A stretch of DNA of 64,000 nt from Isochrysis galbana (lineage: Eukaryota > Haptophyta > Isochrysidales > Isochrysidaceae): contig CM030944.1 in NCBI GenBank assembly GCA_018136815.1, positions 1,823,145 to 1,887,144 of the forward strand, given 5' to 3'. Position numbers and translations under genes: made by a program. The notes beneath the pieces were generated by a model, which did not search any database, had not been told where the DNA came from, and worked only from the letters and a program-made list of their open reading frames with translations. Each line of letters opens with the position of its first letter. Position 1 is the stretch's first letter. Positions 1-10,393 of the stretch are shown here, piece by piece.

Positions 1-130
1 TGCCATACAGACTGAGTCAGGCTAGCGCGTCAGCACTCCCCGCAAATATGCGCACGCACGACTGATGGCCACAGCGGTCCTTCACCCACATCGCCACCAT
101 CAAGAACGGGAGGGGCAGAGAGCGGCTCAC

Positions 131-912
131 CTTGATTGAGTGGTTCTCCTGTCTTGGCCTTGGCCTCGAGCTCCTCAATCTGCCTCAGCTTCTTCTTGAG
201 ATTCTTGACTTTTTTGGTGATGTCTACATCGCCAAGTGCTTCCCACTTGGCCACCTCGGCTGCAGGGTCAGCAGGCGAGCCGGTCATGGTGCCCATCCGG
301 AACGCATCGAGGCGTCGGGCGAGCTCTCAGCTGCGTCTTGCTGGCGCACATTGAAAGGCGTTCCGCAGTCTGGCGAGGCGGATTGTCCAGGAGGGGCTAG
401 CATGCCACGGCAAGTCTACGATGGCGCTTACCCTCAATCTTCTCCTTAGAGGCAACCTTCGCTGTCTGGTCCGGGTTAAGCGTCGCGCCGTTCATCAGCT
501 TCTCCTCGAGCTCATCGATCTGCCTCAGCCTCTTGCGGAGCATTTTGAGTTTCTTCTCGACCTCGCTAGGTTCCCCCGCACCCTCAGCGGCTGGCGGCCC
601 CGGCTGTGCCGCTGGCGTGGCCTCTCCGTTGAGCGACGGTGCAGACTCGTCCGCGCCCTTATCATCTGCCTTCTTGCATCGCTCACGCTCGTTGCGCCGC
701 TTGTTCTTAGCTGCAGTTTTGGAGAGCGGCTTGGCCTCGAGGATGGCGGGATCGGGCTCTGCGCCTGGGATACCTGCAGGCTCGTCTGACTTCCACTTGT
801 CAGAGTACTTAACCTGCTCCTCTGGCGGCACGTACCCCTTGCGCACGCGCACCGCCGGCCGGAGCGTGCCGTCGGGCCGCCGTGAGCGCACGAGCTCCTC
901 CGAGTCAGCCAT
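131..912 (-). CDS. PYM1: PYM (partner of Y14-Mago) homologue, 3' end beyond window
   Basis: Known role of the family: binds the Mago-Y14 heterodimer and disassembles exon junction complexes on translated mRNA. Exon 1 is 912-432 and starts with ATG at 912. Residues 8-40 hold the family N-terminal Mago-binding signature (RRPDGTLRP, then VRKGYVPPEEQVKY). A basic segment LSKTAAKNKRRNERER near residue 64 matches the ribosome-binding linker of PYM. The exon ends in a helical KKLKMLRKRLRQIDELEEKL segment. Donor GTAAGC at 431 and acceptor CTGCAG before 259 join in phase 1 to exon 2 (259-131), which encodes a second copy of the same helix (KKVKNLKKKLRQIEELEAK). A donor GTGAGC at 130 shows that the gene continues past the window edge. 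The duplicated C-terminal helix is unusual, since PYM normally has one. Identification is secure; the last exon is not visible. Confidence 0.88.
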
Positions 913-1240
913 TGGGAGAGAGAGATGGAGGGAGAGGGGGGGAGGGAGGGAGGGGGGGAGGGAGGGGGAGGAGGAGGAGGGGGGGGAGCAAGAAGGGGTG
1001 TAGTGGTGGGGTTGGTGCGGGTGTGGGTGTGGGCAGGCAGCTGCAGGAGAGAAGGGAGAGAGGGAAGAAGGGGAGGGCAGAGGGGAGAGCGCGCGCGGCG
1101 GCGGCAGGGCGGGGGGGGGCGGGGGCGGGGCGGGGGGCGGGGGGGGGAAAGAGTGAAGGGCGGCGGCGCGGGGGGGGGGAAGGCATTCGTACCGGAGGGG
1201 GGGGAGGGGGGGGGCGATCCCTATTATGATGAGTCGAGCT
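913..1240. repeat. purine/G-rich low-complexity tract upstream of PYM
   Basis: Almost unbroken GA and long G runs on the plus strand directly upstream of the PYM start codon. Long open frames here are composition artefacts (poly-Gly/Arg one way, poly-Pro the other). It may serve as a nucleosome-depleted promoter tract for the minus-strand gene, which is inference. Confidence 0.6.
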
Positions 1241-1316
1241 AAGATAATACGTAGTAAATAGTAAATAATAACCCATCATTTACAGTATGGGTGCACCATT
1301 AAGAAAACAAGACTCA

Positions 1317-1361
1317 AAAGCTTCTCAAGCTTTCTTGCCCCCACCGGGCTCCGCCCGGTGG
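1317..1361. other. two adjacent perfect hairpins
   Basis: AAAGCTT-CTC-AAGCTTT is followed within 20 bases by CCACCGGGC-TCC-GCCCGGTGG (1341-1361) and then a T-rich stretch. Both are perfect inverted repeats with 3-base loops. No gene is visible around them in 1250-1750; they may be a repeat terminus or the 3' end of a structured transcript. Confidence 0.5.
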
Positions 1362-1751
1362 GTTCTTATTTGAGGTTTCTTAGGGGCGGGGTGGGGTGGG
1401 GGTTTCCTATTTCTTGCGGAGACAAAAGTCGAGTGCGCGGGCCAACCCCGCAGCCAAATGGCAAATGGCAAATGGTGGGTGTTTGTGGAGCCAGTGTCCC
1501 GTGTTGAGGATGGAGCGGGTGAGGAGAGTGGCAATGAGAGCGCGGACAATGCACTGGAGTTGGAGCGTACCCTGGGACGCCTGGCTGGCCTACTTGCGAG
1601 TGACAGCGAGAGCGAGAGCGAGAGCTAGTGATGAGTGATGGTGAATAGTGAATAGTGCACATGCCACAGCATGTATGTATGTATTATAGTATGTATATAT
1701 GTCACCCAGCCGTATCACAGCCACAGCCTTACGCCTTACACAGCCCATCAC

Positions 1752-2105
1752 AAGGGGGTGGGCGCGAGCGAGAGCTCCGCCCACCGAATAATAGGTAAGT
1801 CCCGCGCCTGTTTCCTGTTTACAAGATAAGGCGGGACCGAGGCCGCCGTCTACTAGGGACACAGGAGGAAGGGGGATAAAGATCACCGAGGGGAGATCAC
1901 CGTGGGGGGGGGGGGGGGGGGGGCACCGGACCATATCTAAGCCCTTCACTCCGATCCCCCTAGAAGTTTACGGGGGGAGTCACCTCGCTGATGGCGGGTG
2001 GGGAAGGGCCAGGAGAGTGGGGGTGTAGAAAGTATCCTGCGTTAAAGTAGTGGGTCCACGGCCGCATGTGTGGTACGAATATTACTACTATAAGGTTTTT
2101 TGAGG
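1752..2105 (+). mobile_element. element A, 5'-truncated copy
   Basis: Matches the 3' half of the full-length element A copies: the GAGA-loop hairpin, GTCCCGC...GCGGGAC helix, the CCGGACCATATCTAAGCCCTTC block, the GGGTGTAGAAAGTAT block and the terminal AATATTA...AAGGTTT. The 5' half is missing, as is typical of target-primed retrotransposition. No clear target-site duplication remains, so it is older than the other copies. Confidence 0.75.
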
Positions 2106-2581
2106 AGAGGTGCGCTCGATTTGACACTTGCAGGTGAGGCGCCATGGCGCCATAGGCCCACCGCATTCCTTTTCCTTTGACATACATTAATGTTACGCTT
2201 GTATTTTCATATTCGTTGCTGATTTGGGGGGTCCACGAAAACACGAAAACATTAATGGGAACTTCAAACAGACCATAAAAAGGAACTTGGGAGATCGATC
2301 AAGGTGCTGGGACCAGGTCTATGGATTATTAGTTATAGCTATTCGCAGTGTCACAGTGTCACGCAGCATGTAGCATTATGTGCCGCAGCCGTGGCGTATG
2401 TGGCGCAAGGTAGCTCAATCTGCAACGAGGGAAACCTTCAATAAGAATGCGACAGACCTCCACGCCTCACACAACTCTAGCAGGATTAATATCCTAGCAA
2501 GAAACAGAGGGCGAGAAGATCCAGTGATTGTACATGCTTAGGCGTCGATCAAGTAGTGCTCAAGCCAGGATGCGGTAGTTA
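2106..2581. other. intergenic, no gene seen
   Basis: AT-richer sequence between the truncated element A and the 3' end of the glycosyltransferase gene. I see no coding signal or recognisable repeat. Confidence 0.5.
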
Positions 2582-5101
2582 TCACCACACGCTCATGCTG
2601 GTTCTCATGGTAGAAGCGGAGTCATGTCCGGACACGGGGGCAGCGGTGTTACGGAACAGATGAGAGTAGCGTCCATCCTGAAAACACTTGGCCCCCATCA
2701 GGAAATGGTAATTGCTGCACCAGGCGGCGTCATGGACAGCCGATGCATCAAAGGTTGGAGCTGCTGTTGCCGAGTGGGCCGAGTGCTCGGCCCACTCCAC
2801 GGCCGGTGGTGGCTGCAAGAGCTTCAGAAGGGAATTCAGACGTGAGACATAGGTGTGCTCTGCCCATATGAAGCGTTGCAGCCTACGAGAGTCATCCAGA
2901 CGGGCAAGCTGCGCTCCAACAGCAGCTTTACCGCAGAGATCGGTAGCATTCTCCGCAAAAACAATCGCCTCCGACGCAATGGGCAACAGCAACCTAGCAA
3001 CCACCGGATTGTTGGTTGCTACAAGCTGGCCGCGCGCCGCTGCGTCAAAGGCTTCGGCTGGAAAGTACGAAGGTCCGGACACCTTCACGCGCGATGGATG
3101 ATCTGGATGCAAGAAAGGCGCAATATCGGCATGAGGCAACGGGTCTGAGTGATCCGCAGCTCGTTGGTCAGGGGTGACCTTGCTCGAGAAGGCCACCGAC
3201 CGCCTGCCACTGCACGCACCAAGCGCTGCCCTGACCTCTCGGGCGCTTGACAACACCACATGAATGCCCGCCACACGGCACGCTACGGCGAAAGCACAGA
3301 AGCCTTCTACACTTTGCCGCCACGCGGAATCGGAAAATGCAACGGTGCGACGCCGGGCCCGTGTAGCTGCGATCGTCGGGAGCTGCGCCATCAGCTGTTC
3401 AACATCTGCAGGCGTCAATTTCGAGGCTAGTGCTGAGACCATGGTGGCGGGCTTGTTTGCAGTGCTGCCGCGCGTACAGGGCCAACTCGGGCATTCTTCG
3501 GCAGCAGCAAGCACCAAGTAACTGGTGTTGATCGGGTGGGGAGGACCGCTATCTGCTCCCGTCCTCCATTGCACCACGCGGCCGACTTGCACGAGCTGGG
3601 AGAAGCGTGCTGGCATGACCTCGTGGAAGATGTACGCTGATGACCAGTCGACCGGGAGGGAGGTGAGTGCCCAGTCGAGAGACCGAGGCATATGCTTTGG
3701 TGACGCGAAGATGAGCGATCGCCCCAGTACATGTGCCTCTCCGGCCTCTGAAGCGTCCTCGTATCCAAGCAGCGTGTCCAAGGAGCAGCCCCTTGGCATC
3801 TGCTCGCCAGTGGCCCAGCAAAGGTGGCGCGGCGTGGAAGACTGCGCAAAGGCATACTTGAGCGAGGAGTGGATGGCTCTGTGCAGCTCGTACCCGTGAA
3901 TATCGCTTTCTTTGGAACGAAGTCCCCAGATGACTGCGCCCCGTAGGCCAAGCAAGTCCATCTGTTGCAGCATGCTAGTGGTGTCCAAGTGCGGCGTGCC
4001 TGACACACCACTTTGAATGGCCGATTGAGACGATACAAACTCGCATTGGAACTCACTAAAGTCGCATCGGCCAGGATTCTGCTCAGTCTGATCTTTTGCA
4101 ATTGTGTTGAATACATTGGGACAGTCCTGCGCTGCCGGAGTAAAGTGCGAGACCCACGATCCCCCTAGTGCGAGGACTGCCCTCAGGTCAGCATCCAAAG
4201 TGGATGAGCCGTTGACGAGCACGTGCTTTATTGCGTATTGCTCTGTTGGATCGCATTCTGGCAGGCCACCTTTTGAGCGATGGCGCAAGGCGGTCGCTAC
4301 TCCGGTAGGCTTCTCGCCGACTGCGTCCCTCTGTTGGAACGTGAGCGGCGTGATTGAATAGTAATTGAGCAGGCCCGCACGGCTGAGGAGGGGTGTCAGC
4401 AAGTCGATCGGGTAGACGAATGGGAGCGTCAGAGAGAGCATTTTGCGGGCGCCACGCGCGCTGACGGCGTATGCGTGGAGACACATGCTCTGAGGCGAAG
4501 TGATGAAGAGCTGCCCCGTCGAGGCGATGACGTTGGCCTTGTCCGGGTGTTGCATGAAGTTGTTAAGGCTGCAGAGGTCGTAGCACCGGCCCATATTGAT
4601 GAGGTCCCACTCAGGGTCGAGGCGCTCCGCGTTTTGTAGTGTCTCGCGCAGCAGGTCAGCCGGCGTAAGGTGGCTGCGCAGGAGGCCCTGGCGCAGCGTT
4701 CTCGTCAGGACCGCATCGTCCTCGAATACGAAAGCGGCGGGCAGGCCGCGGTCAACCACACGCTGATACACCTTTCTGTGTGCAAGCACATTCGCAAGCA
4801 TGAAGGCGTCGCGGTGCGAACGTCCCGCCAGGCCGAACTGTGCCTGTGTATGCTCGAATCTGGTGAAGGCCCACGGGCTGACCAGACCATCTCTTATCAT
4901 CCTCTTTACGTTGAGCCTCGACTTATTGACTCCCGACACGAATTCGACTTGCGGCGGCCAGCGCTGAGCTCCACTGAACTCTTGTAGCCCGAGCGTCTGG
5001 CTCAGACCAAGGAGTGTGAGTTCACGGTGCATACCGAGTCCGAAAATGCCTACCCTCTCCATCTCGAGCCCTGCCGACACGCCGCAAACCAACGCGATCA
5101 T
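2582..5101 (-). CDS. two-part glycosyltransferase (GT25-like N-terminus, GT-B-like C-terminus)
   Basis: Single-exon gene of 839 residues with ATG at 5101. Residues 1-270 resemble the GT25 (LPS/procollagen galactosyltransferase) fold: a GIFGLGMHREL opening, a metal/nucleotide-sugar motif VFEDDAVL near residue 125, then EWDLINMGRCYD. Residues about 380-560 include IWGLRSKESDIHGYELH and have no family I recognise. The last 200 residues resemble the nucleotide-binding half of GT-B enzymes (YFPAEAFDAAARG, TNNPVVARLL, IVFAENATDL, then WAEHTYVSRLNSLL). The mildly hydrophobic N-terminus could be a weak signal sequence. The predicted role is transfer of sugars to a secreted or surface glycan; acceptor and donor cannot be told from sequence. 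The fusion of two transferase modules is the notable point. Confidence 0.72.
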   Translation of the reverse strand: MIALVCGVSAGLEMERVGIFGLGMHRELTLLGLSQTLGLQEFSGAQRWPPQVEFVSGVNKSRLNVKRMIRDGLVSPWAFTRFEHTQAQFGLAGRSHRDAFMLANVLAHRKVYQRVVDRGLPAAFVFEDDAVLTRTLRQGLLRSHLTPADLLRETLQNAERLDPEWDLINMGRCYDLCSLNNFMQHPDKANVIASTGQLFITSPQSMCLHAYAVSARGARKMLSLTLPFVYPIDLLTPLLSRAGLLNYYSITPLTFQQRDAVGEKPTGVATALRHRSKGGLPECDPTEQYAIKHVLVNGSSTLDADLRAVLALGGSWVSHFTPAAQDCPNVFNTIAKDQTEQNPGRCDFSEFQCEFVSSQSAIQSGVSGTPHLDTTSMLQQMDLLGLRGAVIWGLRSKESDIHGYELHRAIHSSLKYAFAQSSTPRHLCWATGEQMPRGCSLDTLLGYEDASEAGEAHVLGRSLIFASPKHMPRSLDWALTSLPVDWSSAYIFHEVMPARFSQLVQVGRVVQWRTGADSGPPHPINTSYLVLAAAEECPSWPCTRGSTANKPATMVSALASKLTPADVEQLMAQLPTIAATRARRRTVAFSDSAWRQSVEGFCAFAVACRVAGIHVVLSSAREVRAALGACSGRRSVAFSSKVTPDQRAADHSDPLPHADIAPFLHPDHPSRVKVSGPSYFPAEAFDAAARGQLVATNNPVVARLLLPIASEAIVFAENATDLCGKAAVGAQLARLDDSRRLQRFIWAEHTYVSRLNSLLKLLQPPPAVEWAEHSAHSATAAPTFDASAVHDAAWCSNYHFLMGAKCFQDGRYSHLFRNTAAPVSGHDSASTMRTSMSVW

Positions 5102-5716
5102 CGACAGGAGTTCCGGAGGAACACCCTCGAGGGCGGCTAGCGGCTAGGGAGAGCTGCAGGTGCCTCCCCCCAACAACGATGAGGCTGAGGAGGAGCCGGG
5201 CGAGGGGAGGAGAAGAATTCTCCGATTCGGTACTTTCCGGGACTCGCCTGGTGGGGCCCGCCCGCCCTGAGCCTTCCGCGGGCCGCGGCTCTCGCCGGGA
5301 CAAGAAGGGGACGAGGAGAGGAACCACGCACGAAAAGGGAAACCGAGGGTGGAGGTGCTCGCGATTCTGGACGAAGGAGCAGAAGAGTCCTCCTCGTATC
5401 AGAGAACGTGGCTAGGTTTGAGCGGGGAGGGGAAGAGAGTGGGTGCCCACTGCCAGAAAAGGAAGAACGAAGAACTAACGTCCCGTTCCCCGTTCCCCGT
5501 GGGATCTGTTCTCGTGTGTGTGCGAAAGTGGTCGTACGTCTATAGAGCCGCCGTCCGCCGTGCTGTGGCCACCTTGCTCTGCGAGGAGCTAGGATTGGGA
5601 CGCCGTCAAGGGAGGCCGTTTTCAAGCTGGGATCTCTCAAATGAATGGCCTACGAAACAGCAAGGAAGCTCCTCGAATACAATGTACTACTACTCGTATT
5701 AATAATACTACTAGTC
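5102..5716. other. intergenic, probable 5' region of the glycosyltransferase gene
   Basis: No convincing gene. Short frames here lack domain content. The sequence ends at the start of element B. Confidence 0.4.
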
Positions 5717-6228
5717 CACTAATCTTATGATTGGTCGCCATGGACCATGGAAGGGGGCCTTGTGTCCCCCCCCCCTCTCCCCTCTCTCGACTCCCCTCAT
5801 GGGGGGCGACAACCATCCACCCCCCCTCTACTTTGGCCCCGGCCAGGTTTTCGCGAAATGTTTTGCAAAATTTGGGCTCGCTCAACGAAAAAAAAATGTG
5901 CACGAAATTTGGGTGGGAAACCAACGAAATTTGGGCTACGCTCCCGTGAACAGGCGAAAAGGCGAGGCGAGGCGGGGGGGCGGGGGCTCGGGGGCAGCAT
6001 TGCTCACCCCTTTAGCCTTTAGGCATGCCTCATGATGAGGGGGGGATTGATCCCGCACTTCTAAAGGCCCAATTGCCTGCCTATGTAGCCGCGGCCGCGG
6101 CGTCTCATGCGGCAATCAACTCGGAAGACGTTGACGACTTTTCGGATGCCGTGCTCCTGGGCCCTGGGCCCCTATTCACGAGTGCCCCCCCCCCCCCCCG
6201 TGTTGCTTTTGCTTTTACCCGAAAGGGG

Positions 6229-7106
6229 CAACTAAGTTTATACTTGGTTGACCCATGGGGGGGCACGAGCCCCCCCCTCTCTCCACTCCTCCCCTGCCAT
6301 GGGGGAGGAACCACCCATCCTCCTGGCATGCCTGATGGCTTGCCAGGAGGCCACTGCCCTGCTGACCCACTCTCTCACTCACAGGCACGCCTGATTCGCT
6401 CGTCCTGGCGGCCAGTCGTGGCCAGCCCATTGCTCCAACCCCCCCCCCCCCCTGGTCGACAGGCAGATAGGTGCAGCGTGGGGGCCCCTGAGGCTCGGGA
6501 GCGCCAGCGAGGGAGAGGTAGGGGAGGCCAGGGCCCAGCCCCAGCCTCCTCTGCCCCCTGAGCTGGCCTCTAGGAGCCTCCAGGGGTCTCCAGAGGGCAG
6601 CTGGAGGCCTGCCGCAGGCGCGCCATCGCGCGTGCCGCAGGAGAGGGGAGAGAGGGCGCGGAGAAGGGGGTGGGCGGAGCGAGAGCTCCGCTCACCGTAA
6701 AATTGGTAAGTCCCGCTCCTGTTTACAGGATACGTCGGGACTGAAGCCGCCGCCCACTCGGAGACACAGGAGGAAGGGGGGGAAAGATCACCGGGGGGTG
6801 GCGCGGGCCACCGGACCATATCTGAGCCCTTCACCCCTATCCCCCTAGTAGTGCACGGGGGGAGCCGCCTGAGAGGGTGCAACCTCAGGTTTGGTTGTTT
6901 TTTCGGCAAGTGCCCCCCATGTGGACGGTATAAGTTCTAAGGGAACCTCGAGTTGCACCCTCTTGACTCTTGATGGCGGGGGGAGAAGGAGAAGGGCCGG
7001 GGAGTGGGGGTGTAGAAAGTATGCTACGTACTATGGGACTATGGGTATAGTAGTAGGTAGTGGTTCCATTCGCCGCGAGTGCGGTAAGAATATTAGAAGG
7101 TTTCTT
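6229..7106 (+). mobile_element. element A, full-length copy 1
   Basis: Begins CAACTAAGTTTATACTTGG and ends TATTAGAAGGTTT. It is bounded by the 17-bp direct repeat CTTTTACCCGAAAGGGG at 6212-6228 and 7107-7123, which is the target-site duplication made in element B. About 95 bp longer than the other full-length copies because of an inverted-repeat insertion at 6871-6964. No open frame is conserved between copies. Confidence 0.85.
6871..6964. mobile_element. tiny inverted-repeat insertion inside element A
   Basis: Present only in this copy of A. Its ends are GAGAGGGTGCAACCTCAGG and the near-inverse CCTCGAGTTGCACCCTCTT. About 94 bp, non-coding, MITE-like. A flanking duplication is not clear. Confidence 0.5.
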
Positions 7107-7568
7107 CTTTTACCCGAAAGGGGTTTTCCCCCAGCGTGGACTCGAGGAGAGGACGTGCTGGGGTGCGCGGGGTCGGTGCGTGCACTGGGGGGAGGACAAA
7201 TATCGAGGGGAGGGGGCAGTGCCCCCTCCCCCCGGTAGCACTCGGACACCCGGCTCGTCAGGCATGGCGGGATTCCGGGACGGAAAAGTTGTGTCCAATT
7301 AGCTAGTGGGGTTGGCTAGGATATAACATTAATTAAATTATTTTTAAAAGCCTCAAGGGGCCAAAATACTCAGGGGGGAGGGGGAGAACAATTGTGCTAG
7401 GAAATCGGGGGGTTTTGAGAGTGTTTCACTCGAGTTTCACTCCGAGTTTGACGTCAAACGGCGATGTGAAACGTTGGTGAAAGCAGGTTTGTTTGTCTAC
7501 GCCCACTGGGCTCGTAGGAGAACTCTGGCGGGTTTTACGTACTGGTTTTTCTTCCTCCCTCGCGAGCG

Positions 7569-9200
7569 ATGGCGGTGCGCTTGCGGCCCGTGGGCGCCAA
7601 GGGATGCGGGTCAGGCCAAGCACAGGCTGCGGGTGTGCCGCGCGAGTCCGTTCGCCTGCACCTGCACCAACCTGACCCACTCCATCCCTCTCGCCCACAT
7701 CCCACGAACGCAGGCCGATGCGGACGACGCGAACAAGAAGTGGCGCATGGATTGGACAGAGCCGCGCAAGATCGCGCTGCTGAAGCAGGTGATCGACTGC
7801 GGCCCAAAGGCCTTCAAGACCTTCAAGGACGGGAACTTCAAGGACGGGGACAAGCACACGCAGGCGCACGCTTGGACGAACAAGACGGACGGCATCCTCA
7901 CCCTCACTTTGCTGGACGAGAACTTCAGAGAGTTCGGAGACGTATTCCCCAGCCCCTACACGTCGGTGTTGAGTTCTCTGAAAAGGTGGCTCAAGGTACG
8001 AGCGTGCCCGCGCGGGAAGGCGTTGCCCGCGTCCGGACACGGGCAAGCGGACGAAGTTGAGTGCGAGGCACGCACACGCCCGATGACCCTTATCTGTCAC
8101 TCTCTCACGTATTACCCTCTCCGTCCGTGACGTTGTCTCGCAGGAAGGGGCTCACCTTTACACCCAGGGCAAGGAGCAACGAGAACCTGTGGAAGTTGAT
8201 CATCCGACGGAGATGGAGGAGACCAAGTCGGAAAAGTTCACGGAGTACGAGCAGCTCATCGTGCAGGTCGCGGAGATGTGGAAGGTGGCGAACGACGAGG
8301 CCTCGCGCAACAAGATGCAGAAGGAGGCCGAGCGTGCGGCTAGCACCGCACAGAACACCGCGGCGCAAGCAGCACACAAGGCGTTAAGCGAAGAAGAGAT
8401 CCGGGTGAGTGCTGCATCTCCCCCCCAAGCCCCAGGCATACACGCGTACGCCATGCCTTAGCCATCACCTGTCCCCTCCCCCTCACCTTTAGGCGGCGGA
8501 GAACCGAAGGGGGCACCCGGGTAGCACTACTTACTCAAACGGCGATGACGTCAGCATGGCGGACTTGCCCGAACGCATCGAACTGGAGGAGTACATCATC
8601 AACTTGTCGGAGAGCGGCGGAGATGACGGATGCCTCACGCCCCAATCCCTCATCGACGACCCTTCCAAGCGCCCTGCAGGGTACATCCTCGAGGGGCCCG
8701 ACGACGACGACAAGTATTGGCTCGTGAAGGTGCGCTCGGCAAAGAAGGTGAAGAGGGCACATGGTGCGCCTGCTAACACACGGGATATCCTAGCGCAATA
8801 CATGCTTTCTAAGCGCGAGGATAGTCTAGTGAAGCGTAAGTTGTTGTCACACCAGGCCCATGTGGCGGAGCGCGGTGTGGCGTTGGAGGAAAGTCGCGTG
8901 GCACGACAAGTGGAACGTGAGGCAGCCGAGGCAAAGCGCTTGGAGGAGAGGACGCGGCTTGAAGCTCAAAAGTTCGAACACCAAGTGAAAATGGATGAGG
9001 CCAGGCTTGAAGCAGAGCGGGATCGCACGAGGCTGCAGTTCGAGCGGGAGCGCGAGCGGGAGCGCCGGGAAGATGCACGTGCAGAACGCGACGCGCAAAA
9101 TTCAATGCGAATGCAACAGATGCTGATGGATCAGCAAGCGGCGATGATGCAATTCATGCAGCAAATGCTGAAGCCTACCCGTCCCTCCGAAGGCTCATAG
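7569..9200 (+). CDS. Harbinger-associated Myb/SANT-like DNA-binding protein
   Basis: Supported exons are 7714-7995, 8144-8404 and 8493-9200, all joined in phase 0 by GT-AG introns (donors GTACGA and GTGAGT; acceptors GCAG and TTAG). The 5' exon is uncertain; ATG at 7569 with a donor near 7635 would keep the frame. The first secure exon encodes a trihelix/Myb-like domain (DWTEPRKIALLKQVIDCG, then HAWTNKTDGILTLTLLDENF, ending SSLKRWLK). The C-terminal exon is a long charged coiled coil rich in E, R and Q (about residues 130-330 of the spliced product) that could mediate multimerisation. In PIF/Harbinger elements such proteins bind the transposon ends and carry the transposase to the nucleus. 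All exons appear intact, so the element may be recently active. Confidence 0.75.
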
Positions 9201-9732
9201 GATGCCACAAGGTAGGGGATTGGTGTAAGTGTTCAAAGTTGCCTCGTAAGCGTGCCGCTGTAGTCGTAGTCGGTGCAGGTGCATGCGTGTAAGGGTGCGG
9301 CATCCGTGTGCCGCCTTCGTTTCGTTGCTCATGCGTCGATGTGCCCGTTCGTTCGTTATTGCACGTGTTCAAGATTAAGGGGTGCGAGAATAACATAACT
9401 TAATGTTGAAGATCATTGCCGCACTGGTAGGGTGATGGCGCGCACGCACTTTGGCAACACCAAAGTCGCACCCCGAAGAGCCCGGGCGCACAAGGAACTA
9501 GGCGAAGCGCCCCCGAACCCCCCAACACCACGCGTTCATAGGGGAAGCCGGAAGCCTGTTGGCAGGCCCCCCACAACGCCACGACCCGAGACACGCCGTC
9601 AACCAAAACTGCAGCAAAATCACCCCCCGCCCCAACCCCCCCCCCCCCCCCCACCCCTCCCCAAAAGCCTGGCCCAACGTTGTGCACGTGCACATGGGTT
9701 GCCCCCCCAAACCGACGTGACAAAGGTCTATA

Positions 9733-10325
9733 TTTGGGGAAGGGGGGGGGGGGGGGGGCTGTGGAACTGGGAATTGGACGCTCTTCATGGGGGGTTTTGT
9801 CGAAGAGACCCCGAACCCGAGGTCTCAGCCACACAGCAGCACGTCTATTAAACTTACAGGGGCGGGGGGGGGGGGGGGCAAGAAGGGGGGGCAGGGGGGG
9901 GAGGGGGGGGGGGGCTGTGGAACTGGGAATTGGACGCTCTTCATGGGGGGTTTTGTCGAAGAGACCCCGAACCCGAGGTCTCAGCCACACAGCAGCACGT
10001 CTATTAAACTTACAGGGGCGGGGGGGGGGGGGGGCAAGAAGGGGGGGCAGGGGGGGGAGGGGGGGGGGGGCTGTGGAACTGGGAATTGGACGCTCTTCAT
10101 GGGGGGTTTTGTCGAAGAGACCCCGAACCCGAGGTCTCAGCCACACAGCAGCACGTCTAAACTTACAGGGGCGGGGGGGGGGGGGGGCAAGAAGGGGTGG
10201 CAGGGGGGGGGGAGGGGGGGGGAGGGGGGGGGGGGCTGTGGAACTGGGAATTGGACGCTCTTCATGGGGGGTTTTGTCGAAGAGACCCCGAACACGAGGT
10301 CTCAGCCACGTAGCGGCACTTCTGA
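9733..10325. repeat. G-rich minisatellite, 4 units of about 156 bp
   Basis: Units begin CTGTGGAACTGGGAATTGG at 9759, 9915, 10071 and 10236 (spacing 156, 156 and 165). Each has a near-identical core containing GAAGAGACC...GGTCTCAGCCAC, which can fold back, and long G runs between cores. It lies between the converging 3' ends of the two transposon genes. The long frames through it are side effects of the repeat. Confidence 0.85.
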
Positions 10326-10393
10326 CACTATTAATACAACTGTTTATTTATGTTACATTGTAAGTGAGGCTGCACCGGGAGGACCGTCACCTT

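Larger units (their letters stand above)
5717..7345 (+). mobile_element. element B copy, interrupted by element A
   Basis: Starts with the B-type 5' hairpin (CTAATC-TTAT-GATTGG) and a GCCATGG box, runs to 6228, is split by the element A copy at 6229-7106, and resumes to a B-type 3' end (GTTGTGTCCAATTAGCTAG, then GGGGTTGGCTAGGATATAAC). The same 3' end is present at 23,7xx and at 34,1xx. No coding capacity. I could not identify a target-site duplication for this copy. Confidence 0.72.

Noticed and set aside
6025-6909. Frames inside element A that look similar between copies
   Set aside because: Frame and stops are not conserved between copies, and indels are not in threes. Similarity is at nucleotide level only.
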